Assembly (NCBI GenBank): GCA_035948135.1
Contig: DASZJL010000004.1
Span: forward strand, 1 to 19,727
Source of the DNA: CADDZP01 sp035948135
Lineage (GTDB): Bacteria; Actinomycetota; Acidimicrobiia; Acidimicrobiales; AC-14
Reading direction: 5' to 3'
Length of the DNA: 19,727 nt
Part shown: positions 1 through 6,413 of the stretch, in pieces
Layout: every line of letters begins with the position of its first letter
How positions within the stretch are numbered: the stretch's first letter is position 1
The notes under the pieces: generated by a model
Database searches by the model: none
Told to the model about the DNA's origin: nothing
Seen by the model: the letters and a program-made list of their open reading frames with translations, nothing else
Made by a program: the position numbers and the translations under genes

Positions 1-375
1 GGCCCGGCCTGGGCGTGTGCCGAGGTGCTGTGGCGCAACGCCGACGTCACGCCCGACGACGTCGACGTCGCCCAGATCTACGACGCCTTCAGCCCGCTCA
101 TCCCCCTGTCCCTCGAGGGCTACGGCTTCTGCAAGCGCGGCGAGGGCGGGGAATTCACCAACGACGGCGCCCTGGAGTGGCCGAACGGGCGCCTACCGAA
201 CAACACGTCCGGTGGGGGGATGTCGGAGGCGTACGTCCACGGCTTCAACCTCATCGTCGAGGGCGTACGCCAGATCCGGGGAACGTCGACCAGCCAGGTG
301 GACGACGCCAACGTGTCGTTCGTGACCAGCGGGGAAGGCGTGCCCACCAGCGCTCTGCTCCTGACGAAGTCGTGA
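1..375 (+). CDS. Thiolase / lipid-transfer-type thiolase-like protein, C-terminal part (5' truncated)
   Basis: Frame 1 is open from the first base, so the gene begins outside the window; 124 C-terminal residues are visible. They carry the C-terminal landmarks of SCP2/lipid-transfer-type thiolases: YDAFS, LEGYGFC followed by GEGG, LPNNTSGGG, the His-containing block SEAYVHGFN, and a terminal VTSGEGVPTSALLL strand. Such enzymes cleave or form C-C bonds on acyl-CoA thioesters; some (Ltp2 type) are aldolases that need a DUF35 partner. The next gene is a DUF35 protein and overlaps it by 4 nt (GTGA), so the two are probably co-translated and form one complex. The nucleophilic Cys region lies upstream of the window, so thiolase and aldolase activity cannot be separated. 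Family call is firm; substrate unknown. Confidence 0.85.
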   Translation, partial: GPAWACAEVLWRNADVTPDDVDVAQIYDAFSPLIPLSLEGYGFCKRGEGGEFTNDGALEWPNGRLPNNTSGGGMSEAYVHGFNLIVEGVRQIRGTSTSQVDDANVSFVTSGEGVPTSALLLTKS

Positions 376-806
376 TCACCGGCGCGCCACTGCCGGCGAT
401 CAGCGAGGACTCGGCCGGGTTCTGGGAGGGCACGGCCGCAAGCGAGCTCCGCATCCAGCGCTGCAGCAACTGCGGCCGCTTGCGCTTCCCGCCCCGCCCC
501 ATGTGCCCGTACTGCAACTCACTGGAGCACACCTGGGACGCGATGTCGGGCAACGGCCGCATCTGGTCGTTCGTCGTTCCCCACCCGCCCTTGTTGCCGG
601 CCTTCATGGAGGTTGCGCCCTACAACGTGGTGGTCGTCGAGCTCGACGAGGACCCGCTGATCCGCCTGGTCGGCAACTTGCTGGAGACGCCCGACGGCGC
701 CATCAACGACGTCGACCCGTCGACCATCCGCATCGGCGAGCCGGTGCAGGTGGTGTTCCAACCCGCGGGAGAGGACGTCGTTCTCCCCCGCTGGGTCAGA
801 ACCTGA
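372..806 (+). CDS. DUF35 zinc-ribbon/OB-fold protein, partner of the thiolase-like protein
   Basis: A 144-residue protein starting at a GTG that overlaps the upstream TGA stop (GTGA). Layout is typical of DUF35: an N-terminal helix (SAGFWEGTAASELRIQRC), a zinc ribbon with Cys31-x2-Cys34 and Cys45-x2-Cys48, then an OB-fold (MSGNGRIWSFVV, YNVVVVELDEDPLIRLVGNL, GEPVQVVF). Family members bind acyl-CoA and act as obligate partners of thiolase-like enzymes, for example ChsH2 with Ltp2 in steroid side-chain degradation or archaeal HMG-CoA synthase partners. The adjacency and overlap here fit that role. A steroid or long-chain acyl-CoA substrate is only an inference from the family. An in-frame extension further upstream is antisense to nothing but overlaps the thiolase and lacks any family resemblance, so the GTG at 372 was chosen. 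Confidence 0.88.
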   Translation: MITGAPLPAISEDSAGFWEGTAASELRIQRCSNCGRLRFPPRPMCPYCNSLEHTWDAMSGNGRIWSFVVPHPPLLPAFMEVAPYNVVVVELDEDPLIRLVGNLLETPDGAINDVDPSTIRIGEPVQVVFQPAGEDVVLPRWVRT

Positions 807-810
807 TTCC

Positions 811-1656
811 CTAGCGCTCCCGGTCGGCCGACCGCCGCATCGTCGCCTCGAGGCGCCGCCCTGACGCACGACGGGCTGCCCCCAGTACACCCAAGCCGCC
901 GAGCACGAGCCCCACGGCCAGCGCCGGCGAGAACGGGTTGCCGGTGTTGGCGAGCGAGGTGGCCGCCGCCGCCTCGGTGGCCGGGTTCTTGACGAAGTTC
1001 TCACCCAACACCTGGGTGGGGACGGCTCCGTTGTTCACAGCCCCACCGACCACCGTCGACGTCGTCGACGCGCTCTGCGCGGTGGTCGTCGCCGTGCTCT
1101 TGGCGGTTGTCGTCGTCGTGCCGCTCTTGGCAGTTGTCGTCGTGGCACCCGGCGTCGTTGTCGTCGTCACGCCCGGCGGGCAATTCTTGAGGACCCAAAT
1201 GACCTTGTGCTCGTCGCCACCAGGGAGGTGAGCGGTGACGAGAACGTGGAAGCCCTGCTGCGGGTTTGGTGCGATACCAGCGAGGAACCCGCGGAGATCG
1301 ATGAGCCCGCTCACGTTGTCGCCGTCCGGGACGTGGACGATCAGAAGACGCTGATCGGCGCCTGCCTTGGTGGTCGGCGCCTGGGCGTCGAAGTCGATGT
1401 CGAACGGCCTGCCGAAGCCGTGCTCGACGACGATGAACAGCCCACAGACGACATGGGGATGGTTCGCGGGGGCGTCGTCGATGTCGTCGTCGTCGACCTT
1501 CACGCTTCCCGGGTTGCCGCTGTGGTTCGAATGATCACTGTGGTCGTCGTTGCCCTGCGCGTGCGCCGCCTGTGCGAACGCCAGCACTGCAATCGTCAGC
1601 ACCGTCAAGAAGACCAAACGCTTACGTAGTGCCCGCCCTGCAGTTTCTCCCTGCAC
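811..1656 (-). CDS. Secreted Asp/His-rich protein with Thr-rich stalk and LANTG sorting-type tail
   Basis: 281 residues, GTG start preceded by a strong AGGGGGAG ribosome site 7-8 nt upstream. Residues 1-33 form a signal peptide (RKR, hydrophobic core, AHA cleavage site). Residues 34-65 are rich in His and Asp (DDHSDHSNHS, then a run of Asp), possibly metal binding. A globular part follows with two Cys (HVVCGLF and LKNCP), probably a disulfide, resembling a domain seen in actinobacterial surface proteins. Next comes a Thr/Ala stalk of about 60 residues, then LANTG at 235-239, a hydrophobic span and an Arg-rich tail. LANTG matches the LAxTG signals used by class E sortases. No sortase is present in the window. 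Function unknown; cell-wall anchoring is well supported by architecture. Confidence 0.8.
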   Translation of the reverse strand: MQGETAGRALRKRLVFLTVLTIAVLAFAQAAHAQGNDDHSDHSNHSGNPGSVKVDDDDIDDAPANHPHVVCGLFIVVEHGFGRPFDIDFDAQAPTTKAGADQRLLIVHVPDGDNVSGLIDLRGFLAGIAPNPQQGFHVLVTAHLPGGDEHKVIWVLKNCPPGVTTTTTPGATTTTAKSGTTTTTAKSTATTTAQSASTTSTVVGGAVNNGAVPTQVLGENFVKNPATEAAAATSLANTGNPFSPALAVGLVLGGLGVLGAARRASGRRLEATMRRSADRER

Positions 1657-1803
1657 TGCACACTCCCCCTACTTGTCGACATCTCCGCAAAGGCCGCACG
1701 CACCGCTTTCGTGACGCGCGCAGCGTGGCCATTTTCGGAAGGCATGACGGCAATGACGCGAACGGAGGTGTACGCGCCGCGGTCACCGGGAACTGCCACA
1801 CAC

Positions 1804-1820
1804 GGAGGGTGAATCCCTCC
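1804..1820 (-). terminator. GC-rich hairpin downstream of the Mce-associated-like gene
   Basis: GGAGGG-TGAAT-CCCTCC can form a 6-bp stem with a 5-nt loop, 58 nt past the stop of the minus-strand gene ending at 1878. No T-tract follows on that strand, so it would be a weak or factor-assisted terminator. The rest of the 221-nt gap (1657-1877) must also hold the promoter of the LANTG protein, but no convincing -35/-10 pair was found there. Confidence 0.3.
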
Positions 1821-1877
1821 AAAGGTGCACAAAGTCGTCGGCGAATGGAGGGCCGAGCGAAACGCTGACGCTGGTCG

Positions 1878-2408
1878 CTACAAGACCTGGACGGACGTCA
1901 CCTTGTGGTCCCTCTCCTGTACGGTGACGAGAAGGCCGGTATGCACGAGTTGGGGCTGCGACTGGCTCCCCTCGGAGGTAACCGTTTGATCGACGACCAC
2001 GAAGAAGGTCGCCCGGCCGCCGGAGACGCGCTGGACGCGGGGCCCGACGACGATGGCACCGGTGCTGACCGACTTGTTGGCGGCGATCCGGTCGGTGAAG
2101 TTGGGCCCCATGGCCGACCGGAAGTCCCGCTCGAAGCCGGGGGTGCCGAGGTCCAGCACCCGCTGGATGTCGGCGTCGAGCCGGTTGTGGTCGAAGGAAG
2201 TCACGGCCACGGCGAAACGACGGGCGACGTCGGTGTCGGCGGCCGAGGCATGAGCCACGCCGCGGCCGGAGCCGATGAGCATGACGAGCTCGAGGACCAG
2301 GAGGGCGACGACCAGAGCGAGCACGACCCAGCTCAGGACACTGCCGCGGGAACGACTGCTGGGGGTGCTGCCGATGCTGGTGTCGACAGCGGCGGAGACG
2401 CCAGCCAC
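1878..2408 (-). CDS. Mce-associated-like membrane protein (paralogue A)
   Basis: 176 residues from a GTG at 2408. A short Ser-rich cytoplasmic N-terminus is followed by one membrane segment at about 24-45 and an extracellular domain of about 120 residues (ARRFAVAVTSFDHNRLDADI, GPNFTDRIAANKSV, ATFFVVVDQTV, LLVTVQERDHKVTSVQVL). Size, topology and domain type resemble Mce-associated (Mas) proteins with an NTF2-like fold. The start was chosen because TACGAT ends 6 nt before this GTG, the pattern of a leaderless mRNA, and because upstream in-frame residues are only the antisense of the divergent neighbour. It is clearly paralogous to the protein at 2448-2909. No mce genes lie in the window, so a role in lipid import is only a family-level suggestion. 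Confidence 0.75.
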   Translation of the reverse strand: MAGVSAAVDTSIGSTPSSRSRGSVLSWVVLALVVALLVLELVMLIGSGRGVAHASAADTDVARRFAVAVTSFDHNRLDADIQRVLDLGTPGFERDFRSAMGPNFTDRIAANKSVSTGAIVVGPRVQRVSGGRATFFVVVDQTVTSEGSQSQPQLVHTGLLVTVQERDHKVTSVQVL

Positions 2409-2414
2409 GAGGCG

Positions 2415-2420
2415 ATCGTA
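2415..2420 (-). promoter_or_regulatory. -10 box of paralogue A (leaderless)
   Basis: TACGAT on the minus strand ends 6 nt before the GTG start at 2408, so transcription would begin at or next to the start codon. It shares two bases with the opposing -10 box at 2419-2424. Confidence 0.55.
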
Positions 2421-2424
2421 CCGT
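2419..2424 (+). promoter_or_regulatory. Candidate -10 box of paralogue B
   Basis: TACCGT on the plus strand would place the transcription start near 2431, giving a leader of about 17 nt before the GTG at 2448. It overlaps the minus-strand TACGAT box by two bases, so the two promoters could not be occupied at once. Confidence 0.4.
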
Positions 2425-2447
2425 CGGATGTTGCGCGCCAACGCGCC

Positions 2448-2909
2448 GTGTGGACGGCGGCCGCCGTGGTGGCGGTCATCGTGGCCGTCCTCGCCGTTGT
2501 GCTCGCCACGCGCGGCCAAGGCTCCAAGGGCCGCCAGGACGAGGTGAAGAAGACCGCATCGCGGTTCGCCGTCGCGCTGTCGACGTACGACTACCAACAC
2601 CTCGACCGCGACCTCGCCAAGGTCAGGGCCATGGGTGTCGGTAACTTCCAATATCAGTATGAAGACGTGTTGGGCGCCAACTCGTTCAGCAAGGCATTGA
2701 GCGACAACCAGGCGGTGGCCACAGCCAAGGTGAAGAGCGGACCATTCGTCGCCGCCCTGACCAACGACGATGCCCGCACGTTCACTGTGGTGTCACAGAC
2801 GATCAAGGGGAAGTCGGCCCCGCAGGGCGAGACCCGCAACGTGCGCGTGGAAAGCATCCTCGTGCGCACGGCCAAGGGCTGGCGCATCGACTGGGTACAG
2901 ATCAGCTAA
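2448..2909 (+). CDS. Mce-associated-like membrane protein (paralogue B)
   Basis: 153 residues from GTG 2448: an almost N-terminal membrane anchor (residues 2-21), then an extracellular domain (ASRFAVALSTYDYQHLDRDL, YEDVLGANSFSKALSDNQAV, ARTFTVVSQTIKG, ILVRTAKGWRIDWVQIS). It aligns along its length with the divergent protein at 1878-2408, sharing RFAVA, LDxDL/I, GxNF/S, a conserved Gln-Thr after FxVV, and a final V-x-x-VQ. The start is uncertain: the frame stays open upstream and reads a plausible basic pre-anchor stretch (VARQRAV), but no ATG, GTG or TTG lies in frame between there and the overlapping gene. The stop TAA overlaps the ATG of the DNA glycosylase (TAATG), so the two are probably co-translated, although no functional link is known. 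Confidence 0.7.
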   Translation: MWTAAAVVAVIVAVLAVVLATRGQGSKGRQDEVKKTASRFAVALSTYDYQHLDRDLAKVRAMGVGNFQYQYEDVLGANSFSKALSDNQAVATAKVKSGPFVAALTNDDARTFTVVSQTIKGKSAPQGETRNVRVESILVRTAKGWRIDWVQIS

Positions 2910-3745
2910 TGCCTGAGCTCCCGGAGATGCAGGGGCTGGCCGAGCGGCTGGACTCGGCGTTGTCAGGGGCGACGCTGACGGGCGTGGAGCCGCTGCAGTT
3001 CTCGGCCTTGAAGACCGTTGTGCCCGCCGCCGACGCCGCCGTCGGGCACAAGGTCGCGAGCGTCGGCCGACGAGGCAAGTACGTGCTGATCGACTTCGTC
3101 GAGGGCCCGCGGATCATCGTGCACCTGTCGCAGGGTGGCCGCGTCGATCTGGAGGAGACGCCCAAGCGCACGCGCCCGAAGGGGGCCGTCGTGCGGCTGC
3201 GGTTCGATGGTGGCCCCGACGTGTTGGTCAAGGAGTTCGGCACCGAGCGCAAAGCGGCCTGGTGGGTGCTCGAGCCGGGCGACGAGGGGCCGTTGGAAGG
3301 CCTCGGCCCCGAGCCGTTCTCCGACGAGTTCGCGGCGTTGATCCGCACGGGCAACGACAAGCGCCGGATCCACACCATGCTGCGCGACCAGCGCACCGTC
3401 GCCGGGATCGGCCGCGGTCACACCGACGACATCCTCCACCACGCCCAGCTCTCGCCCTACGCCACCTTGGCCTCACTCTCCGCCGAGGAGCGCGAGCGGT
3501 TGCTCGCAGCGGTACACGAGATCCTCGACGACGCCCTCGCCGGCGAGCGCAAGCGCACCGGCGGCCTCCCCACCAAGCTCAGCGACCGTTTCGTCGTCCA
3601 CGGCCGCTACGGCACCCCCTGCCCCCGCTGCGGCGACGACCTCCGCCGCGTCTCCTACGAGTCCCACGAAGTCGCCTATTGCCCGACGTGTCAGACCGGT
3701 GGCAAAGTCCTCGCGGATCGCCGCCTCTCCCGTTTGATCCGCTGA
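2909..3745 (+). CDS. Fpg/Nei-family DNA glycosylase (AP lyase)
   Basis: 278 residues, normal family length. The N-terminus is MPELPEM: Pro2 and Glu3 are the catalytic pair that forms the Schiff base and excises oxidised bases. Lys57 in GRRGKY matches the conserved DNA-contact lysine. The helix-two-turn-helix region reads VAGIGRGHTDDILHHAQLSPY, and a C-terminal zinc finger has Cys238, Cys241, Cys258 and Cys261. Two positions differ from classical Fpg: Arg replaces the Asn of GIGN, and the finger has His (ESHEVAYC) where Fpg carries its phosphate-binding Arg. The protein is therefore a divergent clade and may differ in lesion preference. Start ATG overlaps the upstream TAA. Role: base-excision repair of oxidised purines or pyrimidines; exact specificity not assignable. 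Confidence 0.92.
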   Translation: MPELPEMQGLAERLDSALSGATLTGVEPLQFSALKTVVPAADAAVGHKVASVGRRGKYVLIDFVEGPRIIVHLSQGGRVDLEETPKRTRPKGAVVRLRFDGGPDVLVKEFGTERKAAWWVLEPGDEGPLEGLGPEPFSDEFAALIRTGNDKRRIHTMLRDQRTVAGIGRGHTDDILHHAQLSPYATLASLSAEERERLLAAVHEILDDALAGERKRTGGLPTKLSDRFVVHGRYGTPCPRCGDDLRRVSYESHEVAYCPTCQTGGKVLADRRLSRLIR

Positions 3746-3748
3746 ACC

Positions 3749-3776
3749 GCGGAACTGCGGAACTGCGGAACTGCGG
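3749..3776 (+). repeat. 8-bp tandem repeat (GCGGAACT, 3.5 copies)
   Basis: Three perfect copies of GCGGAACT plus a half copy start 3 nt after the DNA glycosylase stop codon. Slipped-strand copy-number change would not affect the reading frame of either neighbour. Confidence 0.9.
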
Positions 3777-3816
3777 CTCGTAGGGAGGGTGCGCTCCGCC
3801 GGACTTCCGCTTCCCC

Positions 3817-3832
3817 CAACGCTTTCGCGTTG
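3817..3832 (+). terminator. Hairpin downstream of the DNA glycosylase gene
   Basis: CAACGC-TTTC-GCGTTG gives a 6-bp stem with a tetraloop. There is no U-tract, so termination is only a possibility. Confidence 0.3.
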
Positions 3833-3837
3833 TCGTA

Positions 3838-3876
3838 CGGCTGTGATTTTGCTGTCAATCGCTGAAATCACAGCCG
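3838..3876. promoter_or_regulatory. 12-bp perfect inverted repeat upstream of the AbiEi/DUF559 gene
   Basis: CGGCTGTGATTT and AAATCACAGCCG are perfect inverted arms separated by 15 nt, ending 30 nt before the GTG at 3907. AbiEi-type proteins are known to autoregulate by binding inverted repeats upstream of their genes, so this is a candidate operator. It could instead serve as a terminator stem for the glycosylase gene, but no U-tract follows. Confidence 0.5.
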
Positions 3877-3906
3877 CCCGAGCACTTCAAACCAGGGGAA
3901 GACACA

Positions 3907-4746
3907 GTGCGGCGCATTTTCACAGCCCAAGAGTCCGGTTTGAGCCGGCCCGCGCTCCGCTGGGGCGTGCGCGCGGGGACGTGGCGGCGTTTGGAGCGAC
4001 AGATCTACCTCGAGGGCGCCGCACCGCCCACGGAGCTCGACCGAGGGCGAGCACGGGTGCTGGCAGCGACGACAGTTGCAAGGGGAACACTCGCAGGCGT
4101 CCTGCACGGCCTCGACAGCGTGACGCTCGACCGCTGGCCAACTCGCCGCAGCTCACCCCCTTGGTTGCAAATGCAGACGATCGGCGATGTGCCGTGCGCG
4201 GACGGACTGACGACGCTGCTCGACCTCGCAGCTCTCATGGACGAACTCACGTGGGAGCACGCGCTCGAGTCCGGATTGCGGAAGAAGCTGACGACAGTCG
4301 ACTCCATTGAGGCGGTGCTACCGGAGATGAGTCGGGCGCGGATGCCGGGCACCACACTCATTCGTCGTGTGCTTGCTCTACGGCCGCCGGGGGCCCCGCC
4401 CACGGGAAGCCTGCTGGAGACGCTCATGGTGCAGCTCGCGCGCGACATATCCGGGCTGCCGCCTCCGGTCCGGCAGTTCGTGGTCTACGACGAGCACGAT
4501 GAGTTCGTCGCCCAGGTCGACCTCTGCTGGCCGGAGCTGGGGCTGTTCATCGAGCTCGACGGGCAGCAGCATGTTGGGCAGCCGGTGTACGACGCCCGGC
4601 GGGAGACCGCCGTGGTGGCGGCGACGGGATGGCTGGTCGGGAGGTTCACCTGGTACGAGGTCACCCAGGTCCCGCACGCCACCGCACGGCGCCTAGCAGC
4701 GCTGGTCGACCAGGCCAGGCGCAGGCCGTTGCCGCAATCCGCGTGA
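3907..4746 (+). CDS. AbiEi-type winged-helix protein fused to a DUF559 (PD-(D/E)XK-like) domain
   Basis: 279 residues from a GTG with AGGGGAAG about 6 nt upstream. The N-terminal part (FTAQESGLSRPALRWGVRAGTWRRL) is the helix-turn-helix block typical of AbiEi-like type IV antitoxin domains. The C-terminal part carries the DUF559/Vsr-like nuclease core: Asp205 in VDLCWPE, then Glu216-Leu-Asp218-Gly-Gln-Gln-His in the strand LFIELDGQQH, followed by RRETAVVAATGW and RFTWYEV. Domains of this kind are very common in actinomycetes, often several per genome, and their role is unclear. No AbiEii-like nucleotidyltransferase toxin lies next to it, so a toxin-antitoxin role is not supported here. A 12-bp inverted repeat just upstream could be its own binding site. 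Confidence 0.8.
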   Translation: MRRIFTAQESGLSRPALRWGVRAGTWRRLERQIYLEGAAPPTELDRGRARVLAATTVARGTLAGVLHGLDSVTLDRWPTRRSSPPWLQMQTIGDVPCADGLTTLLDLAALMDELTWEHALESGLRKKLTTVDSIEAVLPEMSRARMPGTTLIRRVLALRPPGAPPTGSLLETLMVQLARDISGLPPPVRQFVVYDEHDEFVAQVDLCWPELGLFIELDGQQHVGQPVYDARRETAVVAATGWLVGRFTWYEVTQVPHATARRLAALVDQARRRPLPQSA

Positions 4747-4763
4747 GTGTCACAGCCCAGCCG

Positions 4764-4769
4764 TACGCT
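4764..4769 (+). promoter_or_regulatory. -10 box of the Fe-S nuclease gene (leaderless)
   Basis: TACGCT followed by 6 nt and then GTG at 4776. No Shine-Dalgarno precedes this GTG, which fits transcription starting at the start codon. Confidence 0.55.
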
Positions 4770-4775
4770 TCGGGC

Positions 4776-5711
4776 GTGGCGGAGTTGAATCCTCAGCAGC
4801 GCGACGTGCGCGACGAGCTGCTGCTCTACGGGCAGCCGCGGCCGACGCCCGACCGTGCGCTGGGTCGAGCCCTGCGACACCGCGCCATCGAGGAGCTGAC
4901 CGCGCTGGCCGACGGGCTCGACCCGAGCGACTGGATCCGGGTCGACAAGCACCGGCTCTCGCAGGCCCACACGTGCACCGGCTACCTCCGCGCCCGCAGC
5001 ACCGAGGACTTCACCTGGAGCGTCGCCAACGTTCGCGGCAAGGTCCTGCACCGCGCCCTCGAAGGCCTGATCATGTCCGCGTACCGGCGGGCGCCCCTCG
5101 AGCTGGCCGGCGCGGCAATCGACGAGCTGGCCGAGGACGAGGACGACCGGACGCCCGGCCCCTTCCTCGCCGATCTCCCGGCCGGCGATCGCCAGGACCT
5201 CGCTCGCGACGTCAACGACCTGTTGGTGAAGTTCGTCTCCGACTGGCCCCCCGTGCTGGCCGGCTGGTCGCCGCGCGTCGAGTCACCGGTCAAGCTGGCG
5301 TTTGGCCCGATCCACCTACAGGCCCAGTTCGACCTCGCTCTCGGCGTCCCCATGGGCGACGAGTCGCGCACCTTCATCGTCGACTTCAAGAGCGGCTGGT
5401 CCAACAACGACCACCGGCAAGAAGCCTGCTTCTACGGGCTCATGGAGACGCTGCGCTCGCGCGTTCCCCCATACCGGGTCGCCACCTACTACCTCGACAG
5501 CGGCGAGTACACGGTCGACGATGTCGACGAAGAGCTCCTGCACGCGACGTTCGACTGGCTCGTCGAAGGCGTGCGCCGCATCATCCTGGCCCGCTCCGAG
5601 GAGCCGGTCACCTACGAACCCAGCGCCGCCTGCCGCTGGTGTCCGGCGCGTACCGACTGCGACGACGGGCAGCAGTGGCTGGCCACGTTCGGCCGTCACA
5701 GCGCAGCGTGA
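4776..5711 (+). CDS. RecB/Cas4-like PD-(D/E)XK nuclease with Fe-S cysteine cluster
   Basis: 311 residues. The nuclease motifs are in order: His92 in GKVLHRALE, Asp in QFDLAL, Asp and Lys in FIVDFKSGW, and the RecB-type QEACFYGL block. Cys67 (HTCTGYLR) plus a C-terminal CRWCPARTDC give one distant and three clustered cysteines, the arrangement that holds a 4Fe-4S cluster in AddB and Cas4 nucleases. It is expected to cut or process DNA ends, perhaps as a 5'-3' exonuclease. There is no helicase, AddA or cas gene beside it, so it acts alone or with a distant partner. The GTG at 4776 was chosen over a longer open frame because a TACGCT box sits 6 nt ahead and the upstream residues overlap the DUF559 gene. 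It overlaps the GNAT gene by 4 nt. Confidence 0.83.
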   Translation: MAELNPQQRDVRDELLLYGQPRPTPDRALGRALRHRAIEELTALADGLDPSDWIRVDKHRLSQAHTCTGYLRARSTEDFTWSVANVRGKVLHRALEGLIMSAYRRAPLELAGAAIDELAEDEDDRTPGPFLADLPAGDRQDLARDVNDLLVKFVSDWPPVLAGWSPRVESPVKLAFGPIHLQAQFDLALGVPMGDESRTFIVDFKSGWSNNDHRQEACFYGLMETLRSRVPPYRVATYYLDSGEYTVDDVDEELLHATFDWLVEGVRRIILARSEEPVTYEPSAACRWCPARTDCDDGQQWLATFGRHSAA

Positions 5712-6127
5712 CGCTCGCCATCCGACAGGCAACAACAGCGGACGTCGACGCCACGCTGGCCCTCTGGAGCACCGACGCCGACCCGGGTCGGACGATCATC
5801 GACGAGGCCGATGGCGTCCGTCGACTTCTGGCATCGCAAAGCGCGCTGCTGCTCGCCGAGACCGAGGGCGGCCTCGTCGGCACCCTCATCGTCGGCTGGG
5901 ACGGATGGCGGGGCAACCTCTACCGGCTCGTCGTCTCCGCGGAGCACCGACGCGAAGGGGTCGCGACCGCGCTGGTCGCCGAGGCCGAACGACTCCTAGG
6001 AGCGAAGGGATGCCCGAGGATCACCGCGCTCGTACACGTCGGGCTGCCCGAGGCACCGAAGTTCTGGGCAGCAGCGGGCTACCTCCACGACGAGCCGACA
6101 GGAAGATTCGTGCGCAATCTTCCGTGA
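5708..6127 (+). CDS. GNAT-family N-acetyltransferase
   Basis: 139 residues from a GTG overlapping the upstream TGA (GTGA). The fold landmarks are IRQATTADVDATLALW at the N-terminus, the central strand GGLVGTLIVGWDGWRGNLYRL, and the acetyl-CoA pyrophosphate loop VSAEHRREGVATALV (R-x-x-G-x-A/G). It ends with FWAAAGYLHDEPTGRFVR, typical of GNATs. The substrate is unknown; it could be a small molecule or a protein N-terminus. Translational coupling to the Fe-S nuclease suggests joint expression, but not necessarily joint function. Its TGA is followed immediately by the stop of the convergent DUF2630 gene, with no spacer. Confidence 0.88.
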   Translation: MTLAIRQATTADVDATLALWSTDADPGRTIIDEADGVRRLLASQSALLLAETEGGLVGTLIVGWDGWRGNLYRLVVSAEHRREGVATALVAEAERLLGAKGCPRITALVHVGLPEAPKFWAAAGYLHDEPTGRFVRNLP

Positions 6128-6370
6128 CTACTGCCGGTAGCCCTCCACGGTGCCGGGGTCGCGGACCTCGGCGTGGTCGGGGTCTTCGCCCTTGTGGCGC
6201 AGGGCGCGGCGCTGGCGGAGGAGGTCCCAGCATTGGTCGAGGGCGACTTCGAGGTTCTGCAGCCGGGCCTGATCATCCTCGGGCAGACCCTGTCCCTCGG
6301 CCCGCTGCCGCAACCCGTGTTCCTCGTTCACGAGGTTGTCGATGCGCTCGATGAGCTCCTGATCGTCCAT
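6128..6370 (-). CDS. DUF2630 family protein
   Basis: 80 residues with an ATG start and GAGGAG about 6 nt upstream. It matches the actinobacterial DUF2630 pattern from end to end: a start of MDDQELIERIDNLVNEEH, a middle of LEVALDQCWDLLRQRRALR and an end of GTVEGYRQ. The protein is almost all helix and probably a coiled coil. No function is known for the family. It is the last gene of a minus-strand series (7178 to 6128) with a 36-nt gap to the nitrobindin-like gene. Confidence 0.88.
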   Translation of the reverse strand: MDDQELIERIDNLVNEEHGLRQRAEGQGLPEDDQARLQNLEVALDQCWDLLRQRRALRHKGEDPDHAEVRDPGTVEGYRQ

Positions 6371-6383
6371 GCGCTCCTCGCTC

Positions 6384-6413
6384 GTTCTCTAATGCTCTGC
6401 AGTTCTCTAATGC
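6384..6413. repeat. 18-bp tandem duplication at the end of the nitrobindin-like gene
   Basis: The 12-mer GTTCTCTAATGC (GCATTAGAGAAC on the coding strand) occurs twice, 18 nt apart. The upstream copy holds the last His codon and TAG stop of the nitrobindin-like gene; the second lies in the spacer before the DUF2630 gene. The six bases between copies have diverged. Confidence 0.85.

Noticed and set aside
1045..1180. GTCGTCGTC-type repeats resembling a microsatellite
   Set aside because: They encode the Thr/Ala stalk of the surface protein on the minus strand with varied codons, so they are low-complexity coding sequence.
3749..3776. CRISPR-like direct repeats
   Set aside because: Unit is 8 bp with no spacers; it is a simple tandem repeat.
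4776..5711. CRISPR-associated Cas4
   Set aside because: The Cys pattern and nuclease core resemble Cas4, but there is no CRISPR array or other cas gene, so only a RecB/Cas4-like nuclease is called.
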